NCBI GenBank assembly: GCA_035236585.1
Contig: CP141138.1
Span: 26,175,437 to 26,239,436, forward strand
Length of the DNA stretch: 64,000 nt
Direction: 5' to 3'
Origin: Warburgia ugandensis
Lineage: Eukaryota > Streptophyta > Magnoliopsida > Canellales > Canellaceae
Notes under the pieces: generated by a model
Databases searched by the model: none
Seen by the model: the letters and a program-made list of their open reading frames with translations, nothing else
What the model was told of the DNA's origin: nothing
Shown here: positions 1 through 11,928 of the stretch, one piece after another
How the letters are laid out: each line of letters begins with the position of its first letter
How positions within the stretch are numbered: the first letter of the stretch is position 1
Position numbers and translations under genes: made by a program

Positions 1-1570
1 AGGGCTATAGTTAGTAGAAAAATATAAGGAATGGTTCACCATCTCCTTAACCCAAAGTACGAGAATAATAAACCATAGTGAATGACATTATGGATATTCA
101 TGAAAATTAATAAAAATTAAGTAGAGATAAATTTAGGGTATATGAGCTCATAGGAACCTTATGAAAGGTTGAGCTAAGGTCACTCTAGTGGACGCTAAAC
201 ATTGTGGTTAAGGCGGTTATCTAATAGAGCCTCGCTCTTCCCCCACCTTCTGATGATGTTTATTGAGGTCTAAATGCTTCCTTACATGAGGATTGAAGTA
301 ACCACTTTTTGAGCAGACTATAGCTGGTAAGCCTTAGTCAATTGGAAATAAGAGAGGTTGTCTAGAATTAGGAGTGACTAAATTATCCTCAAACCAATAT
401 AACACTATCTGGTTGATAAATAATAATAAGAACATAAAAGGTTATTAAATTATCTAATCCTAATAAAAATTGTAAATAAGATAAGAATGATCAAAAAAGA
501 TCTTGAATGATCAAAAACAACAAAAGAAAAGAAACACGAATGTAGAGTAAATTGCTATTGTATGATTATACTTGTAATATAGAGTTATTAGATTAGAAGA
601 TCTAAACCCTTGATTATATATGATTGAAGGAGGAAAGATTTGGATCATCCTACTTAAGGATTATCAAAAGACTACTTAGTATTTACCCTTAGGCAGAAGA
701 TGATATTATACATATGGTTTGATAGATATATGATGATCAAAGACTATGGCAAACTTCAAGGAGTAGTAATACCTTATTGAGGTAGGAGGATTTTATGAAT
801 GCATCTACATGAGAAATACATGTTGAATAAATGATCTTATGCCTAGAAATGTTGACAAGTATAATGTAAATACTTGTAATAAATAGCTATGAAATCCATA
901 TGATCCAACCATGATAATGAGAACATATATATATGAAATGGTTGTGTTGAGTTAAGGGAAAACCCTAAGTAAATAGGGAAATAAGAAATATTCCAGCCCT
1001 AAGTAAACAAACAGATTGTCTAATACGTATGAGAAATATTTAACTACAAGCATGGAGGCTTGTGGTTTTGTTTTAATAGGCATGAGCCTAAGGATGCTAT
1101 ATTAGGAGAGTTATGAGGGTCTGGCCACCCGCTTCCTGAAATTATGATATGATAGATACCAAGCCCAAAGAGAGGCTGAAAGTAGGGTTGGGTAATTATG
1201 AGAAGGCCACCACTGTGAAAGTCCTGTTTCCCTATATGGGCAGTGACATAATTTATCCACCGTGGTATCAGTGGAGCATGGAGCAGTTATCTAGGTAGTC
1301 TATATGGATCAGGCTACAAGCATGGTAGTCTTTAATGTATTTTGCACTATGATGCATATGAGATAGGTATAGTGAAATGCCTTATGTTTTGGCATGATGA
1401 AATGCTAAGTAATTGTATATTACTAGTATTTCCTAAGAAGGAAAATTCTCAGTATAGGACTAGTTGAAATATGAATTTCTTATAGTAGAAAGAGTTGATC
1501 AGCTTAGTTTGGGGAATGCTATTTGACTATTTTTATGATTTTTATGGCTTTATCCATGTATAGTATGTAC

Positions 1571-1633
1571 GTATGTATGTATGTATGTATGTATGTATGT
1601 ATGTATGTATGTATGTATGTATGTATGTATGTA
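1571..1633. repeat. (GTAT)n microsatellite
   Basis: About 15 uninterrupted copies of a GTAT tetranucleotide inside the LTR. Confidence 0.95.
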
Positions 1634-1766
1634 TAAGGATGTACATATATGACAAAATAAAGAGTTCGATTCATGAGTATGTTTATGAATAATGGGATTA
1701 TGAAGTATTAGGATTATACTATTAAATTATCATGCTTCTTGAATCCCCTACCAAGCATAGCTTGTT

Positions 1767-1802
1767 GAGATATTGTAAATATTTGAATATTTATAATATC
1801 TC
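1767..1802. repeat. Near-perfect palindrome
   Basis: The arm GAGATATTGTAAATATT is followed, after a very short loop, by AATATTTATAATATCTC, its reverse complement with one mismatch. It overlaps the start of the 107-bp tandem duplication. Confidence 0.8.
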
Positions 1803-2002
1803 AAATACATAGAAGGAGAATTAGGAGCTCAAGACTTGAGAAGATTTGGAAGAATAATTGATCATGGTATATCCCTTGAAGACTTGTATTCAAATATTTA
1901 CAATATCTCAAATACATAGAAGGAGAATTAGGAGCTCAAGACTTGAGAAGATTTGGAAGAATAATTGATCATGGTATATCCCTTGAAGACTTGTATTTTA
2001 TT
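1789..2002. repeat. Tandem duplication, 107-bp unit x2
   Basis: Two head-to-tail copies (1789-1895 and 1896-2002) are nearly identical, with one T/C difference noticed near the start. The near identity implies a recent duplication. Confidence 0.9.
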
Positions 2003-2299
2003 TGAGAGTATTCTATTGTATTGAGAGTTTTCATTGTATAGTGAGCTTTGAAATTTGGATTATGTAATTTGGACAAGTATTGATCCTGTAATTTAATAAA
2101 AGTATATTTCTTCAATGGAATTTTATCTTATACAAAATTCTAATTATGTTATCTATGAAGTGATGACTTAGGTTTTACAAAACAAGTTCTAAAGAAAAGA
2201 ATTTTCATTGCTTTGTTTTGCAAAATTTTTTTACTTCTAAGGGCCCTGTCTTTGCAAAAATGTATTACAAAATGTGTTATAAAAACCCGAGTCGTCACA

Positions 2300-3880
2300 A
2301 GCATAAGGACCAAAGACGAAGCTGTCATGCCAAAACTGAGAAAAGAAGAAGATAAGGGAACAAACATACTTTGACAACTATTTATAAATCATGGAAAAAT
2401 TTAGAAGTCCTTTAGTACTAAACGACCTTGAAAATATGCAACTTTTGAAGTTGCTTAGAACTAAACAATGTTAAAAATATACAACTTTTGAAATCGTTTA
2501 GAACTAAACGACTTTAAAAGTCCATTCCCACTAAATTAAATATTCCTACCAAATTTATCGTGATACTTTTGAAGTGGCTTCCTTAAAATGACTTCAAAAG
2601 TTATGCATTTTTAAGGTCGTTTTCATAAAAATGACTTTAAATGTTTGAACTTTTAAAGTCGTTTTCTTGGAAACGACTTTAATAATTTTTAAATTTTTAC
2701 AAAAAATATATATTTATTTACCTTTTGTATATTCTAAATTTACATAAATCATAATGAAACTGATTTTACAACACAATCATATGTGTGTGTGTATATATAT
2801 ATATATATCAATAAGGAAATCAAATTATTTTTTAACTGCATCTAATGTGACATATATATATATATAATATTACATACTAACATCAACAAGGAAATCAAAT
2901 TAGTTTTTGATTACATCCAATTTACATATATATCAAATGTTAGATACTATTAGATCTTGTCAAGCCAATATTAAATAATGAATTTGCTCTTATACATCAA
3001 AATCAGGCCTAGTATTTTGGTGACACCATTCTTTTTCTTCAAAATAGGCCAAAAGTTGATGGTATAACCACCACTCTTCATCAAACCCTAATTTTTTCTG
3101 AGAACGACAAATTGTATAGTTCTCTCCCTTCTTCAAAAGTGAGGCTTGAGAGAGAAGTAGTTGTCATATTTTCATTGAAATCTATGATTTTGGAAAAATT
3201 AGGATGATCAAACAGATTCTTTAACCCGATGATATGTAATGCGAAAACCCATATGATCTACAAAATAAAAACACAGAAAAGTTAATAACAAGAAAAGAAA
3301 CATTTGTGTGATTTAAAAGAAGTTGTGGTTTACTTATCGTTTTTTCCATGACACAAACAATCAAAGTATAAAAATGGAAAGTAAGAAGGGAAAAAGAGAG
3401 TATCATAAGGTCCAAATATGAAGCCATCATGCCAAAACCGTGAGAAGAAGAAGATAAAGAAAAAACATACCTTGACAGCTATTTATAAATCATCGAAGAC
3501 TTTAGAAATTGTTTAGTGCTAAATGACTTTGAAAATATATAACTTTTAAAGTTGCTTAGCACTAAATGACTTTAAAAGCCCATTCTCACTAAATAAAATA
3601 TTCTGGCCAAATTCATCGCAATACTTTTGAAGTCACTTCCTTAAAATGGCTTCAAAAGTTATGCATTTTTAAAGTCATTTTCATAAAAATGACTTTAAAA
3701 GTTCTTGTGAAAAATTCACTCCTCGCTCTAGTTTTTTAAAGTTGCTTATGCTTATATGACTTCTTAAGTATATATATTTAAAGTCATTTATTTAAAAATG
3801 ACTTCTAAAGTATTTATAAAGTCGGTAGTTGTATAAGTGACTTTTTTATGTCGACTTTAAAACCCTCTTGTGTAGTAGTG
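2300..3880. mobile_element. CACTA (En/Spm-type) right-end fragment
   Basis: The right end at 3880 reads, on the minus strand, CACTACTACACAAGAGGG, a typical CACTA terminus. Inward lie many short copies of an AAAGTCGTTT / GACTTTAAAA motif in both orientations, as expected for subterminal repeats. The segment 2300-2700 recurs as 3405-3745, a direct internal duplication. The left terminus is missing, apparently displaced by the LTR that ends at 2299. No transposase coding is visible. The short minus-strand open frames here are low-complexity and unconvincing. Confidence 0.65.
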
Positions 3881-4488
3881 CCAAGACCAAGTATATTCAA
3901 ATGAATAAGAAGAATGTCACAAGATTAGAAATGCTATAAACTAAATTGCTAGAAGATCTATGCACTTGGGTCTTGTCTTTCTAACAAGAACTTTAGAACT
4001 ATAAGAGAATGTTGAAATAGGCAAACTATAAGAGAACAAAAAACTAGAAGAGGAAAACTAGCGAATTTCTTTTGTAGTTCTCAAGTTCATGGAAATGAGC
4101 TTCACACACACACACACACACACACATGGGGAGTGGCATCATAAAGCTCATAAATTGTTACGCTTGTTAAAATCATTAAATAAATTTAAAACTTAACTAT
4201 TACATTGAAATGGTAACATGATTTAAAGAAGCTTTAAAACTTTATCCATTAGGGTTATAAGTATAAAAAAACCATTTCATTCATTTTCACTTGTTCATGT
4301 AACCATAACAACTAAAGCAATAAAAACATCTTAACTTAAACATAGTTTTAACATCTAAAGGGTTATATGGTGTACAACCTATTTGACATGGTGTGAAAAT
4401 TGTAAGCCTTGTCTTAACCCCTTTGAAACTTACTTTTACTTGCACTATTTGGCATTTCTGCTTAAACCTTATTTTTCTTTGAGCCACC
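3881..4488. other. Intergenic, (CA)n only
   Basis: AT-rich DNA with a (CA)n run at about 4104-4126. Nothing else is recognisable. Confidence 0.7.
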
Positions 4489-6323
4489 CAAGTATTTTAA
4501 AATTTTGAAAACAATTTCATGTCACTACCCTAACTTTGGCGGTTGAGCTTAAGGACCCACTTTTTTAGAAGGTCCCAATGTTTGCTTAAGTGTACCTTTC
4601 ATAGTAATTTTTCTAACTGCCCATTAAAATCACTTATGGAATGACTTCACTTCCATTCATGTGCATTTTTTAATAGGTAAAAAGGTCATAACTTAATTTT
4701 GAACTTTGTAATGATGTCCTTGAATTTTTAATTGAAAAGTTAATAAGCAGAAGCATTAGATGGGCATGAATTTCCACAAGCAGCCTAAATAGAGTAGGCC
4801 AAAGAAATTGAATAGATCATATCATCCAAAGGACCTAGCTAGCTGGTGGCTTTTTTATTTTTCAGTTAAAACTACTGAAATATTCAACTAGAAAAACTAG
4901 TTGGTAGAAGCGTCTAGTGGGCATGAATTTTCACAATGAAGCCTAATTAGGGTATGGAAAAGGAGATGGATGGATCATATCATCCAAAGATGGTGCCTGG
5001 TGAGGTGACATCTATTTTGATTTTTCAAACATAGCCATTGCATTTTCAATTAGAAAAACTAGTGCATATAATGGGCATGGATTTTCGCAAGTAGCCTGAA
5101 TAGGATAGGCTAAACAAGATACATGAATCTGACCATCTAAAAGTGGAGTGTGCCCTTTTGGATTTTTCATTCATAGCCATATGATGTTTCAACTAGAAAA
5201 AATAGTAGGTAGAAGCATCTGACAGGCATGCATTTGCACAAGCAACCTGAATAGGTAGGCTAGAGAAGATGAATGGTTCTAATCATCCAAAGATGGGTCT
5301 AGCTAGGTGGCATCCTATTTTGAATTTTCTATCATAGCCATTGAATTTATCAACCAGAAAAACTAGTACGCAAAAGCATATAATGGGCATGAAATTTCAC
5401 AAGTAGACTAATTATGATAGGCCAAACAAGACAAATAAATATGATCATATTTGATCCATTCATCTTGTTTGGCATACCCTAAATAGGTCTCACCTTTGGA
5501 TTATCTGATTCATTCATCTTATTTTGCCTTTTGTGAATTTTTTGCCCATCCTTCTACCTACTAGTTTTTCTACTACAAAAATTCAATGATTATGATTGGA
5601 AAATTCAAAATAAGATGGCACCTAGTTAGACCCACCTTGGTTTACCTTATTTATATTGCTTGCCAAAACTTTGGCCTATCTTATTTAGATTGATTGTAAA
5701 AATTCTTGCCCTTCAAATGCTTCTACTTATTAATTTTTCAAATTGAAAATTTCAGTAGTTATGATTGAAAATTTCAAAATGAGGTGCTACACTTATGAAT
5801 AATAAACAATTTATCTTGTTCAGCCTACCTATTTAGGCACCTTGTGAAAATTCACCCCCATGAGATGCTTCTAATTACTAATTTTTCTAGTTGAAAATTT
5901 CAAGCTTCAATTGAAAAATAAAATATGGATTCCACCTAATTAGGCCCCACCTTTGGATGATATGATCCATTCTTGCTTGGTGTTCTTCATTTAAGATGCT
6001 TGTGAAAATTCTTGTTCATCATATGCTTCTTCTTACTAATATTTTAATTAAAATTTTCAATAATTATGATTGCAAAGTTTATAACTACATTAAGTTTATG
6101 ACCATTTTAAGTTTTAAAAAATGCATGTGAATGACACATGAAGCTATTTCGTAAGTGATTATAACATATGGCTAAAAAATTTCCTATGGAGGTATACATA
6201 AGCAAACATAGGGACCTTATGTGATACTTTTGAAAAATGATGTCCTTAAGTGAGATTTCATGCCAACTTTAGGATAGTGATGTGAAAATTTATCTTAAAT
6301 TTTTAGTTACTTTTATTTTCTTC
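4489..6323. mobile_element. Foldback element with inverted tandem arrays
   Basis: The left half (4489 to about 5435) and right half (about 5440-6323) are inverted copies of each other. For example, the left 'tcactaccctaactttgg' and 'atgtttgcttaagtgtacc' match the reverse complements of right-end sequence near 6265-6285 and 6190-6215. Inside each arm lie about four to five degenerate units of roughly 165 bp. Each unit has the order 'gggcatgaatttcac', 'gcctaa..ggatagg', 'gatcatatcatccaaag', 'ctagctaggtggc' and 'caactagaaaaactagt', and the units run inverted in the right arm. No coding capacity is seen. The overall form is that of a foldback or long-TIR MULE-like non-autonomous transposon. No clear target duplication was found. 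Confidence 0.7.
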
Positions 6324-6914
6324 CTATATCATTAGAGGAATGAGTGGGCCTAAAGAATTTACTTTGTATGTCATCTCTTTTTTAGTCATATGGCATTGTA
6401 TTCCTATTACTTCAACTTCTAGTTTTAATTGAATACCTACTATCATCAATCCCAAAAATCTCTTTCTATTTCTTTGATTTATGATATTATTGTACAACTT
6501 CTAAAACAGAATCTATTTCTATGTATTTCTAATTTTCCTAATATATATCCCTCTCTCAATCTATCATTGTATTTTCAAAGTAGGCTCTATTTGAATTAGT
6601 GTGCACTTTTTAAAGAAATAGGCACATTTTTTTGGTGAAATAAACATGCCCCATTGTAATTAGTGGTTGGGATCAAATAAACAAATGGGTCACTCAGGGA
6701 AATTATACTAGAATAGAGATAAGAGATCCTTTTTTGTTTTCTCTCTTATAGAATCTCTACTATGCAACCTAGAGATAGCAATGCAGTGAAGCAGGGATGG
6801 GTTTTTACCTACTCCGCTTTGCTCCACCACGGATCACTAACATTCCCGCCTTGTCCTGGTCTACCACAAATCACTAATATCCCTACTCCATTTTTGGGTG
6901 AGGCAGAGCGTGGA
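6324..6914. other. Intergenic, nothing recognised
   Basis: AT-rich flank of the LTR retrotransposon insertion. The short plus-strand open frame at 6762-6965 runs across the LTR boundary and is not a gene. Confidence 0.6.
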
Positions 6915-6919
6915 GCACT

Positions 6920-8456
6920 TATGACGACCCGGGTTTTCCCATGCATTTTTAAATGCAATGTCTAATTACTAAGGTGAGATGCATCCCTATTTGAAAACCA
7001 TTTTATAAAAACCATGCAATGCCACAGAAAATCTTTAGTTTTAAACTCATTTTGAAAACCCCGAGTGTCATTTGCTTTCACAACCACCAAAGTAGTTTTT
7101 GAAAAACTTTAGAAATCATAAATATTTTTCCCCAGATCTATCCAGTCATAGCATATAGTCCAACTGTAATTAAATACAAATACATGTCCAAAGGGTTGAG
7201 AATTTACTTACATGTATGATTGTTTCCTTTTTGATTCACTTACCCGTAGCACTAACATAGATGTCCTCTACTCGTAGATGGAATTATCCTGAAAAATGTT
7301 AAGGATAGAGTGAGTATATACTATATTCAGTAGGAGTCTATCACTACTAGTTTTATAATGCATGCAATGTTTAAAATCATGTGCTCTTTCAAAACATGTG
7401 CATGTCTGAACACTCAAGTTCAATATATTAAAAACCATTGTCAAATTGAAATACTAACGACTTAAAGGATCACATAATCCAAATCAAAAGTATCGTATAC
7501 ATATATATCATAACATTATGATATGCATAAGATGCTTCATTGAATCCAACTCATGGATATCTAGTATGGTATGGTCGACCAACCTCATGTCATGCCATAT
7601 GCAATGCAAATAAGTCCATAAACCATAGGGTCCAACTATGCCCACGACCTCGCTGCCATGTGGTTCCTTGTCCCAGGCGCACATGGAACAAGGTGTCCTT
7701 GGGACGCCTGGCTCATGCAAGGTTGTCTGGACCTGGCTTGGAGCATTGTGTTCGTGCAGGGCCGTCTGAACGGCTTGGGAACGTCCTCCAGCCCAAAAAT
7801 CTGGCTGGAAAAAGGTCAGATCCAGCATGGATCTTGGTCGAGGGGAAACCTCAACGTTGAGCAAGTTTGTAAAAGGGAAGAGAGGGGAAATGGAGAGACG
7901 GGAACGCCATGGCCGGCCTGACTTTGGCCTGGTCATTGCCGGAAAATGCAGAGGAGACGGGTTTTTGATCTTGTCGAAAACCCCAGTCTCAAACTGCTGG
8001 AAAAACGCCGAAAAACTATGGTTTTTGGAGAGGGGGAGATGGGGCTTTTTATAGCCCTGCTATGGTGGTGCTGCCAATGGCAATGCTGCCCTTGGCAGTG
8101 GTAGAATCCTCCAAAAAAATCAGGATCGAGGGTTTTTGGAGGGTTCTTGAGGTTGAAGATGACAGGGGATGCCGTTATCAAAATGGCCCCCTGTGTTTTT
8201 CTTCCTTTTTTTGTTTTTTTGTTTAATTTTCAGAAATACCCCTATCTTTAAATGGCTATAACTTCTTCATACGAACTTCGTTTTGGGTGATTTTTAGGCG
8301 TTGGATTCCATTTTTCGAGTAGAATCTAATGGTACCAAGTTTTCTCACAAATTTCTTCGTTTACTGTTTTAAATAAAATCAAATATTCAACACAGTCCAT
8401 TTCCCATAGAATGTCCAATTTTCGTTAAAAATATTGTAAATTGCTCGGGCATTACA
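6920..8456 (-). repeat. 3' LTR of the 6920-13966 element
   Basis: Plus-strand order: about 745 bp shared with the other LTR (to ~7664), then about 35 bp homologous to 13861-13895, then about 680 bp (7706-8386) missing from the other LTR, then a shared 70-bp end. Differences from the other LTR over the first 745 bp are few and look dominated by C/T and G/A transitions. Confidence 0.85.
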
Positions 8457-8500
8457 TTATTACCCCCTTAAAAGAATTTCGTCCTCGAAATTCCATAAAT
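8457..8500 (-). other. Polypurine tract and polyprotein 3' end
   Basis: On the minus strand a frame encoding N-F-E-D-E-I-L-L runs into TTTTAAGGGGGTAATAA directly before the LTR start TGTAATGCCC. This is the junction expected at a chromovirus 3' LTR. Confidence 0.75.
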
Positions 8501-11500
8501 TATCATCTTCAAGGTATTTTGTCCCTTAGATAACTTTTGATGAATGCATTCTCTCCTTAGGAATCAAATCTAGGCTCATCCTCAATTTATCATGTTTATT
8601 ATTCCTTCTACAAGGCCTTACCTATAAGGGCCCCTTTCGCTGCGTACTCTGATGCACACTCTTATACGTGTCAGTTTAACCATAGCGGTTTCTAGCTGTA
8701 ATTCATCTATCTCGAAATCATTAGATGCCCATACTTTTCTCATCGTGTATAGGATAGTCTCCTCGTAGGATCATGCTTCTATATTCATGTATAAATTACT
8801 CCATACTTCTTTGAGATCATACGATCTTATTTCTCCTATTTTGAATATCATAGGATAATCCCTTTTCTTTTTATCTTTCATCTAATGATCTCTTCATCAT
8901 CCATATCTCCTTCTAATGGTTGGTTATATGTCATTAGTAAGAGTCCAAAAATTTACCTTCTTTCCATTGTGTCTAACTTTGCTTCTTATCTTTCATATTT
9001 GTCCCTAAGATACTTCAATAACTGACATTGTATCATGTGATCTACAGCCAAACCCTTGATTAACTTCGAATTTCAACTGTCTGTCATTTTCCATATGTGA
9101 CTTTATTCCTCGACCAAAGTTACATTCAAAATAAAATCATGAAAGCCAATTAGTAGCTTCTTCCATCGAGGACCTTATCATATACTGAAAGTAAATGTCC
9201 TAACTCCATATCCAGTTTCATAATTATTGAATTCATTAAACACTTTCCTCTGTGAAGATTTTATCCAAACTCAAGTCGATTCATCATCATGGGTGAAATG
9301 TTTTTGTCCAGAGGCCTATCTCACTATTCACATCAATTTGTCATTAGGATTTTCAATAATGTTCCTATTCATGCAAAGCAAAAAGTCTCTTATTCATAAC
9401 CGAGTACCCTTATTAGGTCATGATTGAATCCTTCATCATCCTCTTTTGTCCTTTCTTTTCTTGATGGTTTTCTTTGTAACCTTTCAGTCCAAAAGTTCCA
9501 TACCTAATCCAGTAGGGTTAGTCCTTAGGAAATTCCTTCAATTGATTTTTCGTACTTGGTATATGCTCATAACAACTAACTACTTGTCTAAAGGCAACAT
9601 AACATTAAATCTTCACCTTATATTGTGCTAGCCATCTCACCTTTTCTCCTTCCATCCCCTATGTCAATATATTGTTCAATCTTTTACCAAGGCTTCATCG
9701 TCAATCATACAGTCTGTATTGTCAAAAGGTATAAGTAGTGATTTTCTCAATTCCTCAAAATTTATCCTCCAAGTGCCTCCTCATAATCAGCTTATAACCA
9801 TAGTCATTATTCAATAGTGATTATATCAAATCGTACTCAAGTTGTTAACTCAACAAGTTTAACAACACTTAGGTAAGCATAAAACATTTTCTTAGCCATA
9901 GAAAGACTTTATTTGATTACCTATTGATCTCTTTCCAGATATATCTTTGTCATAAGCTCAAGGGCCTCTAAAGTGATCAATACTTATTTGCCTTCCTTTT
10001 CAATCCAAGTCAGCAATATTTTTTAGACTCAAAGTAATTTCTTTACCTTGTTATGATAGCCACTAAGGTTGAAAGATCTTTCACATTGGTTTAGATCACT
10101 TCTTATTTTCGCTCCTATCTCAGTTGCTACTGTCCTCATCAACTGACCTTATACCCTCAATTGACTTAGTTTAACAAGTACTTCTTTCAAGGAAAACTCA
10201 AGTCTAAAGACTTATAACATCCCTCTAAGTATATAACTTTGACTACGAACTCATAGATACTAACATACTTGAGTAATTAGGGTGGGATCCCTTTATTTAG
10301 TCAACAGTACTCTAAAGGTAATGACTAAATAATGGTCTTAAGATTTTTGCTCCTCCAATCTATGATAGCAAGGCCTCAATGTGATCCTTGATGGTACCCT
10401 ACTTGCTAAATGGACAAGTCATTGTTCCCGGCTTAATTCCTTTATTGGCAAGGTGGGATATCACCAAAATTTCCTTTTTATTATATCCATTGGTGTTCCC
10501 CATAAGCTAATGGATCTGATAAGAATCTAATTATAATAATTGATATCAAACCATTTGTAGAATTTAATTTGTAGTTGGTCGTCATTCTTCTTTGAAAATT
10601 TCTTGTCACATAATCTCTTGAAATTCAATACTCTACTCAAAGTCTTAAACCCCATATGCTTTCTCTCTTTTATACTCTTTTACAATAAGATCACCAACTC
10701 ACCTAGTATTATTCCTTTGCATATGTTTGATTTACCTTCTTATGGGATTCAAGATGATAGAATTCTATGTATCTCCATGAAGTCATGATCTTCTTCTTTT
10801 GAATATTCAATATTTCATTGAATACTTATAGTTACATCTCTATCTCTTTCTTTCTTTTCTTCAAAATCCTTATTTGGTCTACCTGGATCCATGTCTCCAT
10901 GTGCTTTGTTGCATATAATCAATACTTCATCTACTCCTTTACTTAACAGATATGATAAACTGAATGCTTCTCAGAAATTCTAAACTATCTTAAGATCATT
11001 GAAATCCTTAGTTGCCTATAGCCTCAATAAAATTCATACAATGTCTTAATAACAACATTGATGTTTTGATCATGCTATCCTTTTCTTACAAGTTCATGTT
11101 AGGATCAATCCATTATCATCCTTAGTATTATCATGAAAATCTCTTGATAGCATTGTCAAATATAGTTCCTTATCATATTCATGTTATATTCCTCTTAATC
11201 ACATACTCTGTCACTTGTGTGCATCTTCTAATTTGCTTCATAATACTCAGGTAGTTATTAGTCGATAGCACTTCACTCTTCATAAGACTCCAATTAAGAT
11301 ATCCAAAATTGAGCTAAGTTTTTCAAGATTCATACCTTTGTGATCTAGTACGAGTCACATTTATCTCCTAATATCATCTTGCATTCTCATCCCTCTTAGA
11401 TCATCATCAACATCTTCTCAAAGTCTGTCTTTTACATTTCCTATCATACTCATATCATATCCCTTGTGATAGTGTGCTCATATTCTGATATTCTTTATGA

Positions 11501-11913
11501 TGGTAAGATAGCCATCTAGGTTTTTCGATGTTCTCATCTTTAGTGAGATTAATCTATTACGGATCAGAACTATCTACTAACAAGTTCATTAACATCTTTA
11601 TTCATCATTCTCATCATAATATGCTCCATATATGAGTTTTCATATTTGCACCACTGCACAACAATCCTTAATCCTTAAGTCATCTTAGACTAGATTTTTG
11701 GATAAGGGTTGCACTATCCTTTGCCTAATTATTTGTTAAACCAAGCTGTGTTTCACCTATTTATTTATGATTATTTGCCTTGTGCATTAATATTGTAATC
11801 CTCAAATAGAAATAGTCATCTCTACTACTCCTATTTATGCTACTTATTCTTGATTTTCTCTATTGTCCATGACCCTTGGACATGTTGGACTGGCTGTGAA
11901 AGGATAAAACCTA
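8501..11913 (-). other. Internal region of the LTR element, no frame
   Basis: The minus strand is purine-biased, as is typical for a retrotransposon sense strand, but stops are frequent in every frame. I could not recognise any gag-pol motif. The short plus-strand open frames near 9227-9631 and 10603 are random. Confidence 0.6.
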
Positions 11914-11926
11914 GGCTCTGATACCA
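11914..11926 (-). other. Primer-binding site (tRNA-iMet type)
   Basis: The minus strand reads TGGTATCAGAGCC, the usual initiator-Met tRNA PBS, separated from the 5' LTR end by 2 bp. Confidence 0.9.
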
Positions 11927-11928
11927 AC

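Larger units (their letters stand above)
1..2299 (+). mobile_element. Ty3/gypsy-type LTR, right part
   Basis: The block ends at 2299 with AAAACCCGAGTCGTCACA, which closely matches the U5 terminus of the element at 6920-13966 read on the minus strand (AAAACCCGGGTCGTCACA). Around 1100-1250 and 1740-1790 it also resembles the long LTR at 25393-29249, sharing a 'gccacccgc' block and 'agcttgttgag'. No primer-binding site follows 2299, so this is a 3' or solo LTR rather than a 5' LTR. The left end lies outside the window or is unrecognisable. It directly abuts CACTA-type sequence, so it was probably inserted into that element. No coding region is seen. Confidence 0.6.

Noticed and set aside
7508-8181. 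Overlapping open frames on both strands (up to 142 aa)
   Set aside because: They lie inside an LTR, overlap on both strands and show no domain or codon pattern.
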